From assembly GCF_001936615.1 (NCBI RefSeq), contig NZ_MLBF01000037.1, forward strand, positions 1 through 46,882: DNA of 46,882 nucleotides, written 5' to 3'. Both the position numbers and the translations under genes were made by a program. The notes under the pieces were generated by a model. That model searched no databases and was not told the DNA's origin. It worked only from the letters and a program-made list of their open reading frames with translations. Positions 39,973 through 46,882 of this stretch are shown here, piece after piece; the stretch's first letter is position 1; each line of letters opens with the position of its first letter. The DNA is from Desulfosporosinus metallidurans (GTDB lineage: Bacteria > Bacillota > Desulfitobacteriia > Desulfitobacteriales > Desulfitobacteriaceae).

Positions 39973-41812
39973 ATCTTCCTCCAGCCTTACCCATATAGTC
40001 AAACTTGTATTCAGGTATCTCAAAATTGACGTGCAGACGCTTGGAACCGATCACAAATAAGGCGTGGCCTCGTTTCTTGCTTTCCAGCAATTCTTCCTCC
40101 GCTTCGGTAAGATTGTAAAGTTCCTTTGTTTCCTGCAAATTCTTTCCGTCCGTCCCCATAATGATTTTGATACAGGGGATGTCAAGTAGGGCCTGCCCAT
40201 ACATCTTGATTTCAGGGGAAAGAAAATCCACGACGCTGTGGGAGATGATGATTAGTCCTGCTTCATATTTTCTCGCCCGTTTTTCCACATTGCGCAAAAA
40301 CACAAGGCTCTGCGGCACCTGGGGGTCGATCATCAGGTAGGCTTCATCGCAAATGAGCAATACCCGCTCGGTTCTGTCTTTGGACATCTGCTCCCAGCAC
40401 CAGGTCAACAGGTTGAAGTATTGCGTTCTTTTGATGTTTTCGCTGGTGTTTTGCAGGGAATGGGTGTCCAAACAAATGCAGCGGGAATGGGTTTCCACGA
40501 CAGTGTGGCCGTTCCACAAAAAGCTGTCGCTGCCGTTGGCTACATCATAGAGCAACAAGGCCAGGTCACGATAGACGGGATTGTTGCTATCCTTCTCCGC
40601 TTTTTCGGAAATCAGCTTGTGCAGATCACTGAAGGTGGGAAACTGTGTGTTGGACAGGGTGGTAATATCCGTGTCCCAATAGATGCCGAACTGGTTGTAA
40701 AGCTCGATGACGCTCTGCTTCAGGATGGCCTTCTGCATGTCCGTGAGGCTGGGCAGGTAGAGATTGAAGAAGATTTCCAGATTCTTAACATGGAGCGCCA
40801 TGTCCGACATGCCGTTGCCCTCGTCCCGGTACAGTTTGCCGCCCTTTTCATCCGGCTCGTCCTCGCTGTCCCTGGGTGCAGGCCGGATTTGCAGGGGATT
40901 GATTTTGCCGTTGGCGCCACCCCCCGCGTTAATCCAGTCGCCGTTCAAATTCAGGCACAGGTCCCGGTACTCCGATTCGGGGTCGATGAAAATCAGCTTG
41001 GTGCCTTTCATATATTCCGCTAAAGCGATATGCTTGACGGCGGTGGATTTGCCCACGCCGGCCACGCCCATAAAGACCATATTGGAATTGGTGCGGTCAT
41101 TGCCGCGCTTCCAGGTGTCTACTATTATCAATCCGCCGTTGTTGTCCTTTGCAAAATAGTACCCGGTGCCGTCATTGAAACCGGAGCTTGCAAAGGGGAA
41201 GCCGCCCACAAAGGTGCTCATGGGGATAATCCTCTGCACAATGCTCTCCACCACCGGACTTACGGGATAGGTTGGGGAAATGGTCTGCAAGCCCTCTTTT
41301 TGCAGGTTGGCAAGGGTTCTGACCTTGCATTTCATCACGCTGACGACACTCTCCACCCTTCGGCACCCCTTGACAAAGCTTTTTTCGTCATGGGCCACCG
41401 GCATGATGACAAGGCTCATCAACACCACGGTTTCGCCGTTTTGGTCGATCTGAAGCATGATCCGCTCTCCGTCCTCCGCGGCTTTTTCGCTTCTCTGCCT
41501 GGTAAGAGGGTCCTTGGCGCCGTTGGCGGTGGCCCGGTTTTGAATAATGCTCTTGGATATGGCTGAAATCAAAGCGCTGTTGTCCACCGGCTGGATGCCG
41601 ATGGAAACAAGGGTGCCCGGTATGTTGGTGATTTTACTCAGCCAACCCGTATCCACCTTTTGCGGATAGCGGACAACGCCGTAAATCTTTCCCATGTTTT
41701 CACCGATCACCAGGCTGTTTCTCTTGATTTCAAGCCCCATCGGAGAAATGACGTTTAACAGGGCCTCATTAACCGGTACAAACTCGGTCTTTTTTCTTGA
41801 GATTCCTATCAA
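39971..41812 (-). CDS. virB4: VirB4-type conjugation ATPase
   Basis: This 613-residue type IV secretion ATPase has TTG 41812 preceded by GGAGG. The N-terminal 240 residues are the membrane-associated part with ITNIPGTLVSIGIQPVD. The C-terminal motor has Walker A GVAGVGKST (about 249-257), FIDPESEYRDLCLNLNGDWINAGG, Walker B VLLICDEAYLMID, and GLIIISHSVVDFLSP. VirB4 powers assembly of the mating channel in Gram-positive conjugative elements. The gene overlaps the upstream 229-residue gene by four bases (TTGA). Length is usual for short VirB4 forms. It is the last gene before the convergent XRE terminator. Confidence 0.92.
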   Translation of the reverse strand: MIGISRKKTEFVPVNEALLNVISPMGLEIKRNSLVIGENMGKIYGVVRYPQKVDTGWLSKITNIPGTLVSIGIQPVDNSALISAISKSIIQNRATANGAKDPLTRQRSEKAAEDGERIMLQIDQNGETVVLMSLVIMPVAHDEKSFVKGCRRVESVVSVMKCKVRTLANLQKEGLQTISPTYPVSPVVESIVQRIIPMSTFVGGFPFASSGFNDGTGYYFAKDNNGGLIIVDTWKRGNDRTNSNMVFMGVAGVGKSTAVKHIALAEYMKGTKLIFIDPESEYRDLCLNLNGDWINAGGGANGKINPLQIRPAPRDSEDEPDEKGGKLYRDEGNGMSDMALHVKNLEIFFNLYLPSLTDMQKAILKQSVIELYNQFGIYWDTDITTLSNTQFPTFSDLHKLISEKAEKDSNNPVYRDLALLLYDVANGSDSFLWNGHTVVETHSRCICLDTHSLQNTSENIKRTQYFNLLTWCWEQMSKDRTERVLLICDEAYLMIDPQVPQSLVFLRNVEKRARKYEAGLIIISHSVVDFLSPEIKMYGQALLDIPCIKIIMGTDGKNLQETKELYNLTEAEEELLESKKRGHALFVIGSKRLHVNFEIPEYKFDYMGKAGGR

Positions 41813-42498
41813 AATGCAACACCTCCGCCTAAAATGGGAATGGAAGGGGTAAAGTCCGTGTCCTCCAGGTGCATATAGGCGGGGTTGTTGATGAGGTTGC
41901 AGAGCCGCACAATATTCTGCTGTTCCAGGATTTCGCAGCCAATCCCACAGTCGTCGAGGTTTCCCGCAAAATCCTTTGCCTTCACCAACAGTTCCTTTTC
42001 GGCGCCCTCGTCGGCTTTTTCCCAGAGAACGATGTAAAATTGGCGCTCCACCACCTCGCCGGACAGGGCAAAGGTTGTCATCTCCAGAATTTCCTGTTTG
42101 AGAAGTTCTTTTTGCTTGGTGTCGGAGGTGGCAAGCGCCGCCGACAGCTCGGAGATCAGGGGCGTAATGTCCACCGGACGGGATACGGCAAGAAATTTAA
42201 AGGGGTGCTGTATGCCGGACATGCTCGCTGTGAGCTGCTTGACCAACTGATGTTTTTCGCCCTTGCTGAACAGGTCGATGGTGATGGGGTTTATTTTCAG
42301 ATAACAGAGGACAAGCTGGTCTCTTGTGTAGAGATATTTGCCTTTGATGTCCTTGACATTGACAAACTCATTGGCTGTCTTTTGCTGGCCGTCCGCTACC
42401 GCAGCCTGTTTTTTCCTTTTGTCCGACAGCCTGATGAAAAGAAAAGCGCCGCCTCCCAAGGCAGCGCACACCAAAATCATAATGATTGGAAAAATCAA
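41809..42498 (-). CDS. Conjugation membrane protein, VirB4 partner
   Basis: The start is chosen at TTG 42498 because GAGGTGG lies seven bases upstream. A TTG 15 codons earlier lacks a site. The 229-residue protein starts with one transmembrane helix (IFPIIMILVCAALGGGAFLFI) and a KRKKQ stop signal. A soluble domain follows with ISGIQHPFKFLAVSRPVDI-like blocks, a cysteine pair in CGIGCEILEQQNIVRLCNLIN and a GGGVAF end. In related elements the gene just upstream of virB4 encodes a channel component like TrsD/PrgI-linked proteins. That identification is tentative. Its TGA overlaps the virB4 start, a sign of paired assembly. Confidence 0.65.
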   Translation of the reverse strand: MIFPIIMILVCAALGGGAFLFIRLSDKRKKQAAVADGQQKTANEFVNVKDIKGKYLYTRDQLVLCYLKINPITIDLFSKGEKHQLVKQLTASMSGIQHPFKFLAVSRPVDITPLISELSAALATSDTKQKELLKQEILEMTTFALSGEVVERQFYIVLWEKADEGAEKELLVKAKDFAGNLDDCGIGCEILEQQNIVRLCNLINNPAYMHLEDTDFTPSIPILGGGVAF

Positions 42499-42589
42499 GC
42501 CATTTCCACCTCGCTTTCTTCGATTTCCTAAATGCCTTCGCAATCTACCGATTTGAATAGGCTTCTATGCCCCAGGCGTAACCACCTCC

Positions 42590-42624
42590 AGATAAAGAAA
42601 GAGCTGCACCCGTTTAGGTACAGC
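42590..42624 (-). terminator. Hairpin after the DUF3846 gene
   Basis: GCTGCACC (42603-42610) pairs with GGTACAGC (42617-42624) with one mismatch. On the minus strand CTCTTTCTTTATC follows. It may reduce transcription between the DUF3846 gene and the virB4 pair. Confidence 0.45.
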
Positions 42625-42639
42625 CCCGAAAGCCCTGCA

Positions 42640-43092
42640 TTATAGCTCCATTTCGTCTTCGTCCTCATCTTCGTCATTAAAAAGAGCCTTCAAGAAGTCG
42701 TCACTGCTATTGTAAGATTTAACGCTGACATAGCTCGCGTCCTCGACCTCTTGGACTGTATATAATTCCGGCTCCCTAAATCGTCGCATGTATTTTTCGA
42801 TTTGCTCATCCGTAAGAGAAGCTTCTTCACCTGTTCCATCATCACGGCAGATGATAAAAGTCCCCGCCACAATATCACCGTTATCCAGCTTGCGATTTCC
42901 TGGAAGCCCCAACAGCTTGCCTTCCTCATTGCAGTAGAAGAAGGTGTCTCTGTCAAGTCCGACATACTGTATATTTCCGCCCACAATCTCCTGCAAGGAC
43001 CGGAGATCGTTTTCAATTTCAGCAACATAAGGCGGCTTTTCAGGCTCTACAACCAAAACACGAAATTTTTTCAGATCCGTTTCGTTTTCCAT
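42640..43092 (-). CDS. DUF3846-family protein
   Basis: ATG 43092 has GGAAGGAGGT upstream. Longer frames lack a site. The 150-residue protein reads FRVLVVEPEKPPYVAEIENDLRSLQEIVGGNIQYVGL, then YCNEEGKLLGLPGNRKL and DIVAGTFIICRD, the signature of DUF3846. The C-terminal tail is very acidic (DEDEDEDEMEL). DUF3846 proteins are common on clostridial conjugative elements and phages. No biochemical role is established to my knowledge. It lies between the secreted Trp-rich protein and the VirB4 pair on the same strand. Confidence 0.85.
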   Translation of the reverse strand: MENETDLKKFRVLVVEPEKPPYVAEIENDLRSLQEIVGGNIQYVGLDRDTFFYCNEEGKLLGLPGNRKLDNGDIVAGTFIICRDDGTGEEASLTDEQIEKYMRRFREPELYTVQEVEDASYVSVKSYNSSDDFLKALFNDEDEDEDEMEL

Positions 43093-43117
43093 AAAAATAA
43101 AAAACCTCCTTCCGTAC

Positions 43118-44845
43118 TTATGGGTTAAGGGGCGCAAGGTGCCAATCGTCATAGAGTGAGCCGGAAATACTTACATCATCCCTTATGCTGATTGACAGCA
43201 TACCGGCAGGGGTCCAGGCGTCCTGAATGTAGGTATCCACCGTGTACTGCCCGTTGGGATACCAAATTGGAAGAAAATGCACCCTGCGATTGTAGGTGGA
43301 ATACCTGTTTGTCTTAAACTGAAACTGCGCGGAGTATCCGTTGGCCGTCCGGTCCAGCAAGCGCCAGTAATCCTTGTAATGGAATTCGGGAAAATAGGCG
43401 GTCGCCGTCTGCCCACCCGTCACATGAGAGGACGGTGCGTTGGTTGTAAACTGTGCATTAACGATGGTTTTTACCCCATAGCCCGATTTCATGGTGCTGC
43501 CGCTGGCGGTGGGCACTTTATCATCCGGCAAAAGGCTCATGCTGCCAGAAAGGGATGCGGAATAGTTGTCTCTGAGAAAATCATACCAGCCGTGGTCCTC
43601 CCACCGGCCGAAATCATACCAGCTTCCATACTCACCGCCGACCCACACCCAATGGGATATCCATACCCAATAGGGATGCCATTGCGCCCACCAAACGCCC
43701 CAGGAGGCCGAAGCTTTCACTGCCCTTGACGGAATACCGACTGTCGTAAAACCGTCGTTTCTATCCGTTGCCGTAGGATTCGGCGGTTCATTTTCGTCCA
43801 GACGGATAATCTTTGCAAGAATTGACGTTTGGCTTAATGTGCCTTTTGTACTGCTTACCGTAATGGTGATTCCCTCCGGGCTGGAGGGTGTGTGCCATTT
43901 GCACCACACAAGCTGGCTTTGGCCTGCGGGTATGACGATATTGCTGACGGTGTACGTACTGCCCTTGATCCTGAAAGTCACTTTTGCGGGACTGTTGGGA
44001 TTGATTTCCCCGGAAGCATAGAGCGTGACTGGAGTAATCACGTCCGTATCAACCGTGTATTCGTAATCATAGCTTGTCTCAGGAGCCGGGGTTGGGGGTT
44101 GTCCGGCAAACCTTACGATACCCAGTCCGAGACAATTGATAATGGTATCGTTAGACTGGTTTTGGCCCGTCGCCCCAGAATAGGCGGTAAAACCCAGGTC
44201 CGGGGTTTCCAGGAACATCGATAAAGGCAGGTTTTTATGGGTCAGAGAACCCATCTTGGAGCCCAGACCACCGCTTAGCAAATTGTCGTACATGGCGGCT
44301 TCCGTTGCGGTCATGGCTACTTTCTGCCCTTGAAAAGTAAAATAGGCAATAGGCTCTAAGAAGAGTTTGTATTCTCCGCTAATGAGGGATTGGTATTCAA
44401 TCCCTGTAAGTTGAGAAATATAGCGGACAATAATTTCATCACAAAAATATGCTTTAATTGCATCAATATTAACGCTACCATCCGCGCTAACAATTTTCGG
44501 CATTTCTATAGATGGATTTGCATACGTGTATGTGTTTGTTTCAAGCGACAATGATGTCCCATTTTGGTATTGGATTTTACTGATCTTTCCAAAATGATAC
44601 TGTACTGTTGGCGTTTTATTAGTGATGTCAATAGATACTGTTGCAGGCGAACCCGTATTCGCATTGACAACCGTTACACGAACCCCGTCATTACCGCCGT
44701 TCCAATAGTTTTCATCACTTCCTCCTCCAAGACCGCCGCCACCTCCATCAATATTTCCACTACCGCCCGTATCGGCAAGAGCGACCATCGGCGAAAAGCA
44801 GAAAAGCAGCACAAGGCAAAGCATGAAGGACATAATTCTTTTCAA
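43118..44845 (-). CDS. Secreted Trp-rich conjugative-element protein
   Basis: The start is set at TTG 44845 (GGAGGTG site), which gives a clean signal peptide: MKRIMSFMLCLVLLFCFSPMVALA. The 575-residue exported protein is Gly-rich near its start. In the middle it has a beta-sandwich-like domain with PNSPAKVTFRIKGSTYTVSNIVI. A striking Trp-rich segment at about residues 385-430 contains 11 Trp within roughly 43 residues (SWGVWWAQWHPYWVWISHWVWV, then WYDFGRWEDHGWYDF). The C-terminal 140 residues are beta-rich. No sortase motif or membrane tail is visible. It may coat or contact the surface of the mating apparatus. The family is not known to me. Confidence 0.75.
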   Translation of the reverse strand: MKRIMSFMLCLVLLFCFSPMVALADTGGSGNIDGGGGGLGGGSDENYWNGGNDGVRVTVVNANTGSPATVSIDITNKTPTVQYHFGKISKIQYQNGTSLSLETNTYTYANPSIEMPKIVSADGSVNIDAIKAYFCDEIIVRYISQLTGIEYQSLISGEYKLFLEPIAYFTFQGQKVAMTATEAAMYDNLLSGGLGSKMGSLTHKNLPLSMFLETPDLGFTAYSGATGQNQSNDTIINCLGLGIVRFAGQPPTPAPETSYDYEYTVDTDVITPVTLYASGEINPNSPAKVTFRIKGSTYTVSNIVIPAGQSQLVWCKWHTPSSPEGITITVSSTKGTLSQTSILAKIIRLDENEPPNPTATDRNDGFTTVGIPSRAVKASASWGVWWAQWHPYWVWISHWVWVGGEYGSWYDFGRWEDHGWYDFLRDNYSASLSGSMSLLPDDKVPTASGSTMKSGYGVKTIVNAQFTTNAPSSHVTGGQTATAYFPEFHYKDYWRLLDRTANGYSAQFQFKTNRYSTYNRRVHFLPIWYPNGQYTVDTYIQDAWTPAGMLSISIRDDVSISGSLYDDWHLAPLNP

Positions 44846-44861
44846 ATGAGCACCTCCAGTC

Positions 44862-44898
44862 AAAATAAAAAGGAGTATGGCTTTTCATACCATACTCC
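44862..44898 (-). terminator. Intrinsic terminator within the conjugation gene run
   Basis: GGAGTATGG (44872-44880) pairs perfectly with CCATACTCC (44890-44898), and on the minus strand TTTTTATTTT follows. It lies between the DUF6550-like gene and the secreted Trp-rich protein gene, so it divides the run into two expression blocks, or attenuates. Confidence 0.7.
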
Positions 44899-44919
44899 AA
44901 CGATTTGTTACGGCTATAT

Positions 44920-45486
44920 TCAATCCATCTGACCAACTTTGTTTCCTGTTAGCTTGTCACCTTCGTTGCCTACTATTACACCCTTGCTGCCGCCGCCTTC
45001 ATCCTTCACCCATCCAAAGCCGGGGATATATACCTGGCCGTCCTTTTTGTCCCCACTTTTGGGTTCACTGCTTTTTTTCTCCACAGTGGTCTGCTCTTTA
45101 TCATATACAGGCGGCGTATCGGGATTTTTCAGGGCACCTGCATCCTTGACCACAGGTTTTTCCGGTTCAGCCGGTTTTTGTGGGGTTTCGGCAATTGGCA
45201 CTTCAACGTCCTGCTGCTTGCTTATATCAAGGACTACATTGCTTGATGTCTGGCTTTCCGTCCCGTTGGTGAGGGCCGTAATATTGGAGACGGATACCCC
45301 GGCCTTGTCGTCGGTTTTTATATCATCCACTGTTACGTTATTGCTTATGTTATTTGCGATATTTGATTTATTCTTTTCACCGCTACCTCCGCCAAAGGAG
45401 AAAACGGCAACGGCCAGAACGACACACAGGGCGGCAAGTCCTGAAACCAGCAGCCTCTTTTGAGTCTTGACATTTAATTTGCTCAT
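44920..45486 (-). CDS. DUF6550-like membrane-anchored protein
   Basis: ATG 45486 follows GAAGGAGGT. The 188-residue protein has a basic start, one helix at about 13-33 (KRLLVSGLAALCVVLAVAVFSFGGG) and an extended Pro/Lys/Asn-rich outer part. It ends with DGQVYIPGFGWVKDEGGG. That PGFGWV block near the end is what I remember from DUF6550 proteins of clostridial conjugative elements. The long low-complexity middle suits a spacer crossing the cell wall. It is followed by a terminator at 44862-44898. Confidence 0.75.
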   Translation of the reverse strand: MSKLNVKTQKRLLVSGLAALCVVLAVAVFSFGGGSGEKNKSNIANNISNNVTVDDIKTDDKAGVSVSNITALTNGTESQTSSNVVLDISKQQDVEVPIAETPQKPAEPEKPVVKDAGALKNPDTPPVYDKEQTTVEKKSSEPKSGDKKDGQVYIPGFGWVKDEGGGSKGVIVGNEGDKLTGNKVGQMD

Positions 45487-45562
45487 AAACTCAACCTCCT
45501 TCATAGGGTTTATCTATAAAAAACGAAGTGTATTTTCATACATATTATACCATTACAGCTTG

Positions 45563-45579
45563 GGCCGCGTCTAGCGGCC
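45563..45579. repeat. Short perfect hairpin before the DUF6550-like gene
   Basis: GGCCGC (45563-45568) pairs with GCGGCC (45574-45579) around a five-base loop. No T-run follows. A second small stem, TTTATCCC/GGGATAAA, lies nearby (about 45598-45616). Together they occupy the gap after the TadE-like gene and may be RNA-processing or stability elements. Confidence 0.35.
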
Positions 45580-45627
45580 ATTAGTCCTATAATTTTTTAT
45601 CCCTCCGGGATAAAATGCACAATGTTT

Positions 45628-46173
45628 TTAGAATTTTGGTGTAAATCCTCCTTTCAGCTTCATGGTGATTTTCAAGGGTGGAAGATGTCTCCACCCAAAG
45701 GATAGGGGCACTTCCACATCCACTGTCCCCGTCGCGGATAGCTGCGAAATGTCGCCGGTGTTGGTCGGGGCAAGGGGCGCGTTCTGCATACTGACGGTAA
45801 GGTCGGACAGGGTGTATTCCACATCGGGGCCTGTGTATTTTACAAATTTTCCGCTTTCCGTTTTTACGCCCAAGGTGCTTTCCAGGCGGGAGTATACATC
45901 CCCGATGTCCAGCTTGACCACCCAATCCGTCCCGCTTAAGGTATAGCCTCCGCTGTAGCCCTCGCGCAGCCCGTTGTAGGCGTCGTCCCAATTCTCGGTG
46001 GCAACGTCAATCATTGCGGACTGAACTGCGTCCCGCACACCGCTTGCTATGACCATCAGCCGCATATATTCAAAGACCGTACAGGACAGGATAATCACAA
46101 CAAGGACAATCGCCAGCGTCAAAGGGGCGGAATTACCGGAGGTATGCCGGAGGATTTTCTTTGTTTTTATCAT
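45628..46173 (-). CDS. TadE-like pseudopilin
   Basis: This 181-residue protein has a short charged start and one helix: residues 15-36, GNSAPLTLAIVLVVIILSCTVF, then EYMRLMVIASGVRDAVQSAMIDVATENW. That is the TadE-like pattern: a hydrophobic helix followed by an amphipathic one. The rest is a beta-rich extracellular domain. The start overlaps the stop of the DUF4320-like gene (TAATG at 46173). TadE-like proteins build short pili in Tad systems. Here the gene is on a VirB4-type conjugative element, so the pilus is probably for mating contact. Confidence 0.75.
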   Translation of the reverse strand: MIKTKKILRHTSGNSAPLTLAIVLVVIILSCTVFEYMRLMVIASGVRDAVQSAMIDVATENWDDAYNGLREGYSGGYTLSGTDWVVKLDIGDVYSRLESTLGVKTESGKFVKYTGPDVEYTLSDLTVSMQNAPLAPTNTGDISQLSATGTVDVEVPLSFGWRHLPPLKITMKLKGGFTPKF

Positions 46174-46568
46174 TATTTATGATACACCTCCGATACGCCT
46201 GTCGCCTTCGCGGTCAGGGTAATGGGGAAGGAAGAAAAATCACCGAACAGGCCGATATCGACCGTGGTGGAGAGGGTTACGGTAAATTCTTCGTTCAACT
46301 GGATGTTGCCGGTTTTCGACCAACTGATGGCCGGGTCCAGGCCGGTTTCAGCTTTAAGACGGTTGGCTCTTGCCGTGGTTTCGCTCCCCACGCGCCCGGC
46401 GATTTCAGTCGTGCGGCAAAGCTCCGTCGCGAAGGTGTCAAGCTGCTGTTTAGCAACAAACACCGGCGCAACCCTGACCACCAGGGCAAGCACCATCATC
46501 ATCGCGAGGACCACCACGACCGCATCAATATATCCTTTTCCGCTTTTGGATTTCAGCACTTTTATCAT
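46173..46568 (-). CDS. DUF4320-family pseudopilin-like protein
   Basis: This 131-residue protein starts MIKVLKSKSGKGYIDAVVVVLAMMMVLALVV. The SGKGYID...helix is the form of DUF4320 and TadE-like proteins. TLSTTVDIGLFGDFSSFPITLTAKATGVSEVYHK forms the C-terminal beta part. The start overlaps the stop of the preceding gene (ATGA at 46568-46565), and its own TAA overlaps the TadE-like ATG, so the three are tightly coupled. DUF4320 genes are a marker of clostridial conjugative elements. Role: minor pilin by analogy. Confidence 0.8.
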   Translation of the reverse strand: MIKVLKSKSGKGYIDAVVVVLAMMMVLALVVRVAPVFVAKQQLDTFATELCRTTEIAGRVGSETTARANRLKAETGLDPAISWSKTGNIQLNEEFTVTLSTTVDIGLFGDFSSFPITLTAKATGVSEVYHK

Positions 46569-46882
46569 GGCTCCACCTCCGGGTCTCCTTCCTGCTCATC
46601 ATCGGGAAGCAAGTCATAATCTGCTTCCTCGTTTCTCCGATCTTCCATTTCCCACAGATGATGCTCCAATTCTTCCTGCATACTGAAAGAATTTTCATAA
46701 TCCCATGAATGAGCAATGACAAACAAAGGTTCTTGAAATTTCATAAGGTATTCCATCTGTTCCTCCAAAGGCTCAACGCTTTTCGTGAGCAGGTGGTAGA
46801 CCAGCCGCATATTGGCAAATTCCCTTACCTGTCCTATAATTTCGGCTTTGTCCATGTCGTTTATTTTATTGAGATAGGCTTT
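46565..46882 (-). CDS. Conjugative-element protein of unknown function, 5' end beyond window
   Basis: The frame containing ATG 46855 stays open to the right edge. That ATG has no ribosome site, and residues just upstream (KAYLNKIND) continue the pattern, so the start is probably beyond the window. The visible 105 residues read MDKAEIIGQVREFANMRLV, then EEQMEYLMKFQEPLFVIAHSWDYENSF and an acidic DDEQEGDPEVEP end. This pattern recalls small DUF-type proteins of clostridial elements with an EII...PL motif. No catalytic motif is visible. The stop overlaps the next gene by four bases. Confidence 0.6.
   Translation of the reverse strand, partial: KAYLNKINDMDKAEIIGQVREFANMRLVYHLLTKSVEPLEEQMEYLMKFQEPLFVIAHSWDYENSFSMQEELEHHLWEMEDRRNEEADYDLLPDDEQEGDPEVEP

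Noticed and set aside
40421..41566. Long plus-strand ORFs opposite virB4
   Set aside because: VirB4 motifs are clear on the minus strand. The plus-strand frames are opposite-strand artefacts of GC-rich coding DNA.
41869..42531. 220-codon plus-strand ORF
   Set aside because: Shadow of the membrane protein upstream of virB4. No ribosome site or domain.
1..46882. tRNA genes, rRNA genes or CRISPR arrays
   Set aside because: I looked for CCA-ending cloverleafs, rRNA landmarks and regularly spaced direct repeats and saw none. The repeats present are dispersed and structured, not CRISPR-like.

Overview
The window looks like the accessory genome of a low-to-middle GC Firmicute, probably a clostridial or Peptococcaceae-type anaerobe. 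That is inferred from strong GGAGG ribosome binding sites, frequent TTG/GTG starts, AT-rich cargo, and a clostridial-type conjugative element with DUF3846-, DUF4320- and DUF6550-like proteins, a C39-type peptidase and VirB4. I see no tRNA, rRNA, CRISPR array or housekeeping operon, so genus-level placement is a guess.

Layout. 0-2.1 kb is a junkyard: the 5' end of an exported protein at the window edge, a truncated copy of a CpaE/TadZ-like gene whose fuller copy lies at 36.8-37.8 kb, and the C-terminal half of a cysteine synthase. 2.1-9.2 kb holds single minus-strand genes (small proteins, membrane proteins, a YCF48-type lipoprotein, a BlaR1-like gene with an in-frame TAG, a papain/C39-like protein). 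Many are separated by plus-oriented structured repeats resembling remnants of group II intron domains IV/V. The same repeat recurs at 26.2 and 32.6 kb. 9.5-12.5 kb carries three plus-strand genes of unknown function.

12.6-29.5 kb is a defence island read from the minus strand: an EVE-domain McrB with McrC, preceded by a 38-codon ORF; a RES-domain protein; an Abi_C-like protein; a type III Mod-Res pair; and a large SIR2-TPR-PIN protein. Two insertion sequences landed here. An IS4-family element (13109-14770, 6-bp target duplication) splits the SIR2-TPR-PIN gene. A second DDE element (17647-19558, 5-bp duplication) separates the type III operon from its apparent terminator. Removing the IS4 element and one target copy restores a single 1044-codon reading frame.

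29.8-36.1 kb continues with two small genes of unknown function, a frameshifted ATPase remnant, and a four-gene minus-strand cluster led by a PIN_8/DUF4935-like protein with an acidic tail. Its partner proteins I do not recognise.

36.4-46.9 kb is one part of an integrative conjugative element: a damaged HTH gene, a CpaE/TadZ-like ATPase, a 49-codon membrane peptide, a C39-like peptidase, a SLOG-like protein divergent from an XRE regulator with matched operators, then VirB4, a membrane partner, DUF3846, a secreted Trp-rich protein, a DUF6550-like protein, and TadE- and DUF4320-like pseudopilins. Relaxase, coupling protein and integrase are not in view. The cpaE fragment at about 0.9-1.3 kb and the cpaE gene at 36.8-37.8 kb are directly repeated, so about 35 kb of cargo lies between two related pieces of conjugative-element DNA.
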